A stretch of 14,428 nt of DNA from Sedimentisphaerales bacterium (GTDB taxonomy: Bacteria > Planctomycetota > Phycisphaerae > Sedimentisphaerales > SG8-4), in NCBI GenBank assembly GCA_016932895.1, contig JAFGCA010000503.1, positions 1-14,428 of the forward strand, in the 5' to 3' direction. The position numbers and the translations under genes were made by a program. Below, piece by piece: positions 14,428 to 14,428 of the stretch. Under the pieces are notes generated by a model. That model did not search any database and was not told the DNA's origin. It saw only the letters and a list, made by a program, of their open reading frames with translations. Each line of letters opens with the position of its first letter. Position 1 is the first letter of the stretch.

Positions 14428-14428
14428 C

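Noticed and set aside
1..14428. tRNA or rRNA genes, CRISPR array, insertion sequences
   Set aside because: No T-loop-like sequence with a matching acceptor stem, no regularly spaced repeats, and no transposase-like frame with terminal repeats was seen on reading both strands.

Overview
The window looks like a chromosomal piece of a GC-rich planctomycete, most likely of the Phycisphaerae/Sedimentisphaerales type. Three things point there: two Tat-exported sulfatases, an adenosylcobalamin-dependent (class II) ribonucleotide reductase, and three secreted proteins ending in an exosortase-type tail of the form I-P-A-P-G-A, hydrophobic stretch, R-R-R. The taxon is inferred from gene content; there is no rRNA or other phylogenetic marker here.

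Left part (1-6198, + strand): the end of a TPR-type protein, closed by a clear intrinsic terminator (601-634); tilS (tRNA-Ile lysidine synthase); then sulfatase, PilT-like ATPase, sulfatase, each with its own Shine-Dalgarno and gaps of only 60-80 bases, so they are probably co-transcribed. Middle part (6206-9045, - strand): a small SAM-dependent methyltransferase followed by nrdJ, which converges on the second sulfatase with only 7 bases between the stops.

Right part: at 9046-9284 a divergent control region carries a consensus -35 box and, where the transcript should begin, a perfect nested inverted repeat. It drives a Wza-like polysaccharide export lipoprotein and an unrecognised four-helix membrane protein with a charged coiled-coil tail (+ strand). 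From 11271 to the window end the - strand holds three proteins with signal peptides (two complete, one cut by the window edge) that end in the P-A-P-G-A sorting tail. They are separated by unusually long non-coding stretches containing terminators, a probable promoter and a roughly 500-base structured leader.

A coherent reading of the right half is surface biology: polysaccharide export plus proteins destined for exosortase processing at the envelope. The exosortase itself is not in the window. The sulfatases would desulfate external sulfated polysaccharides. No mobile element, CRISPR array, tRNA or rRNA gene was seen.
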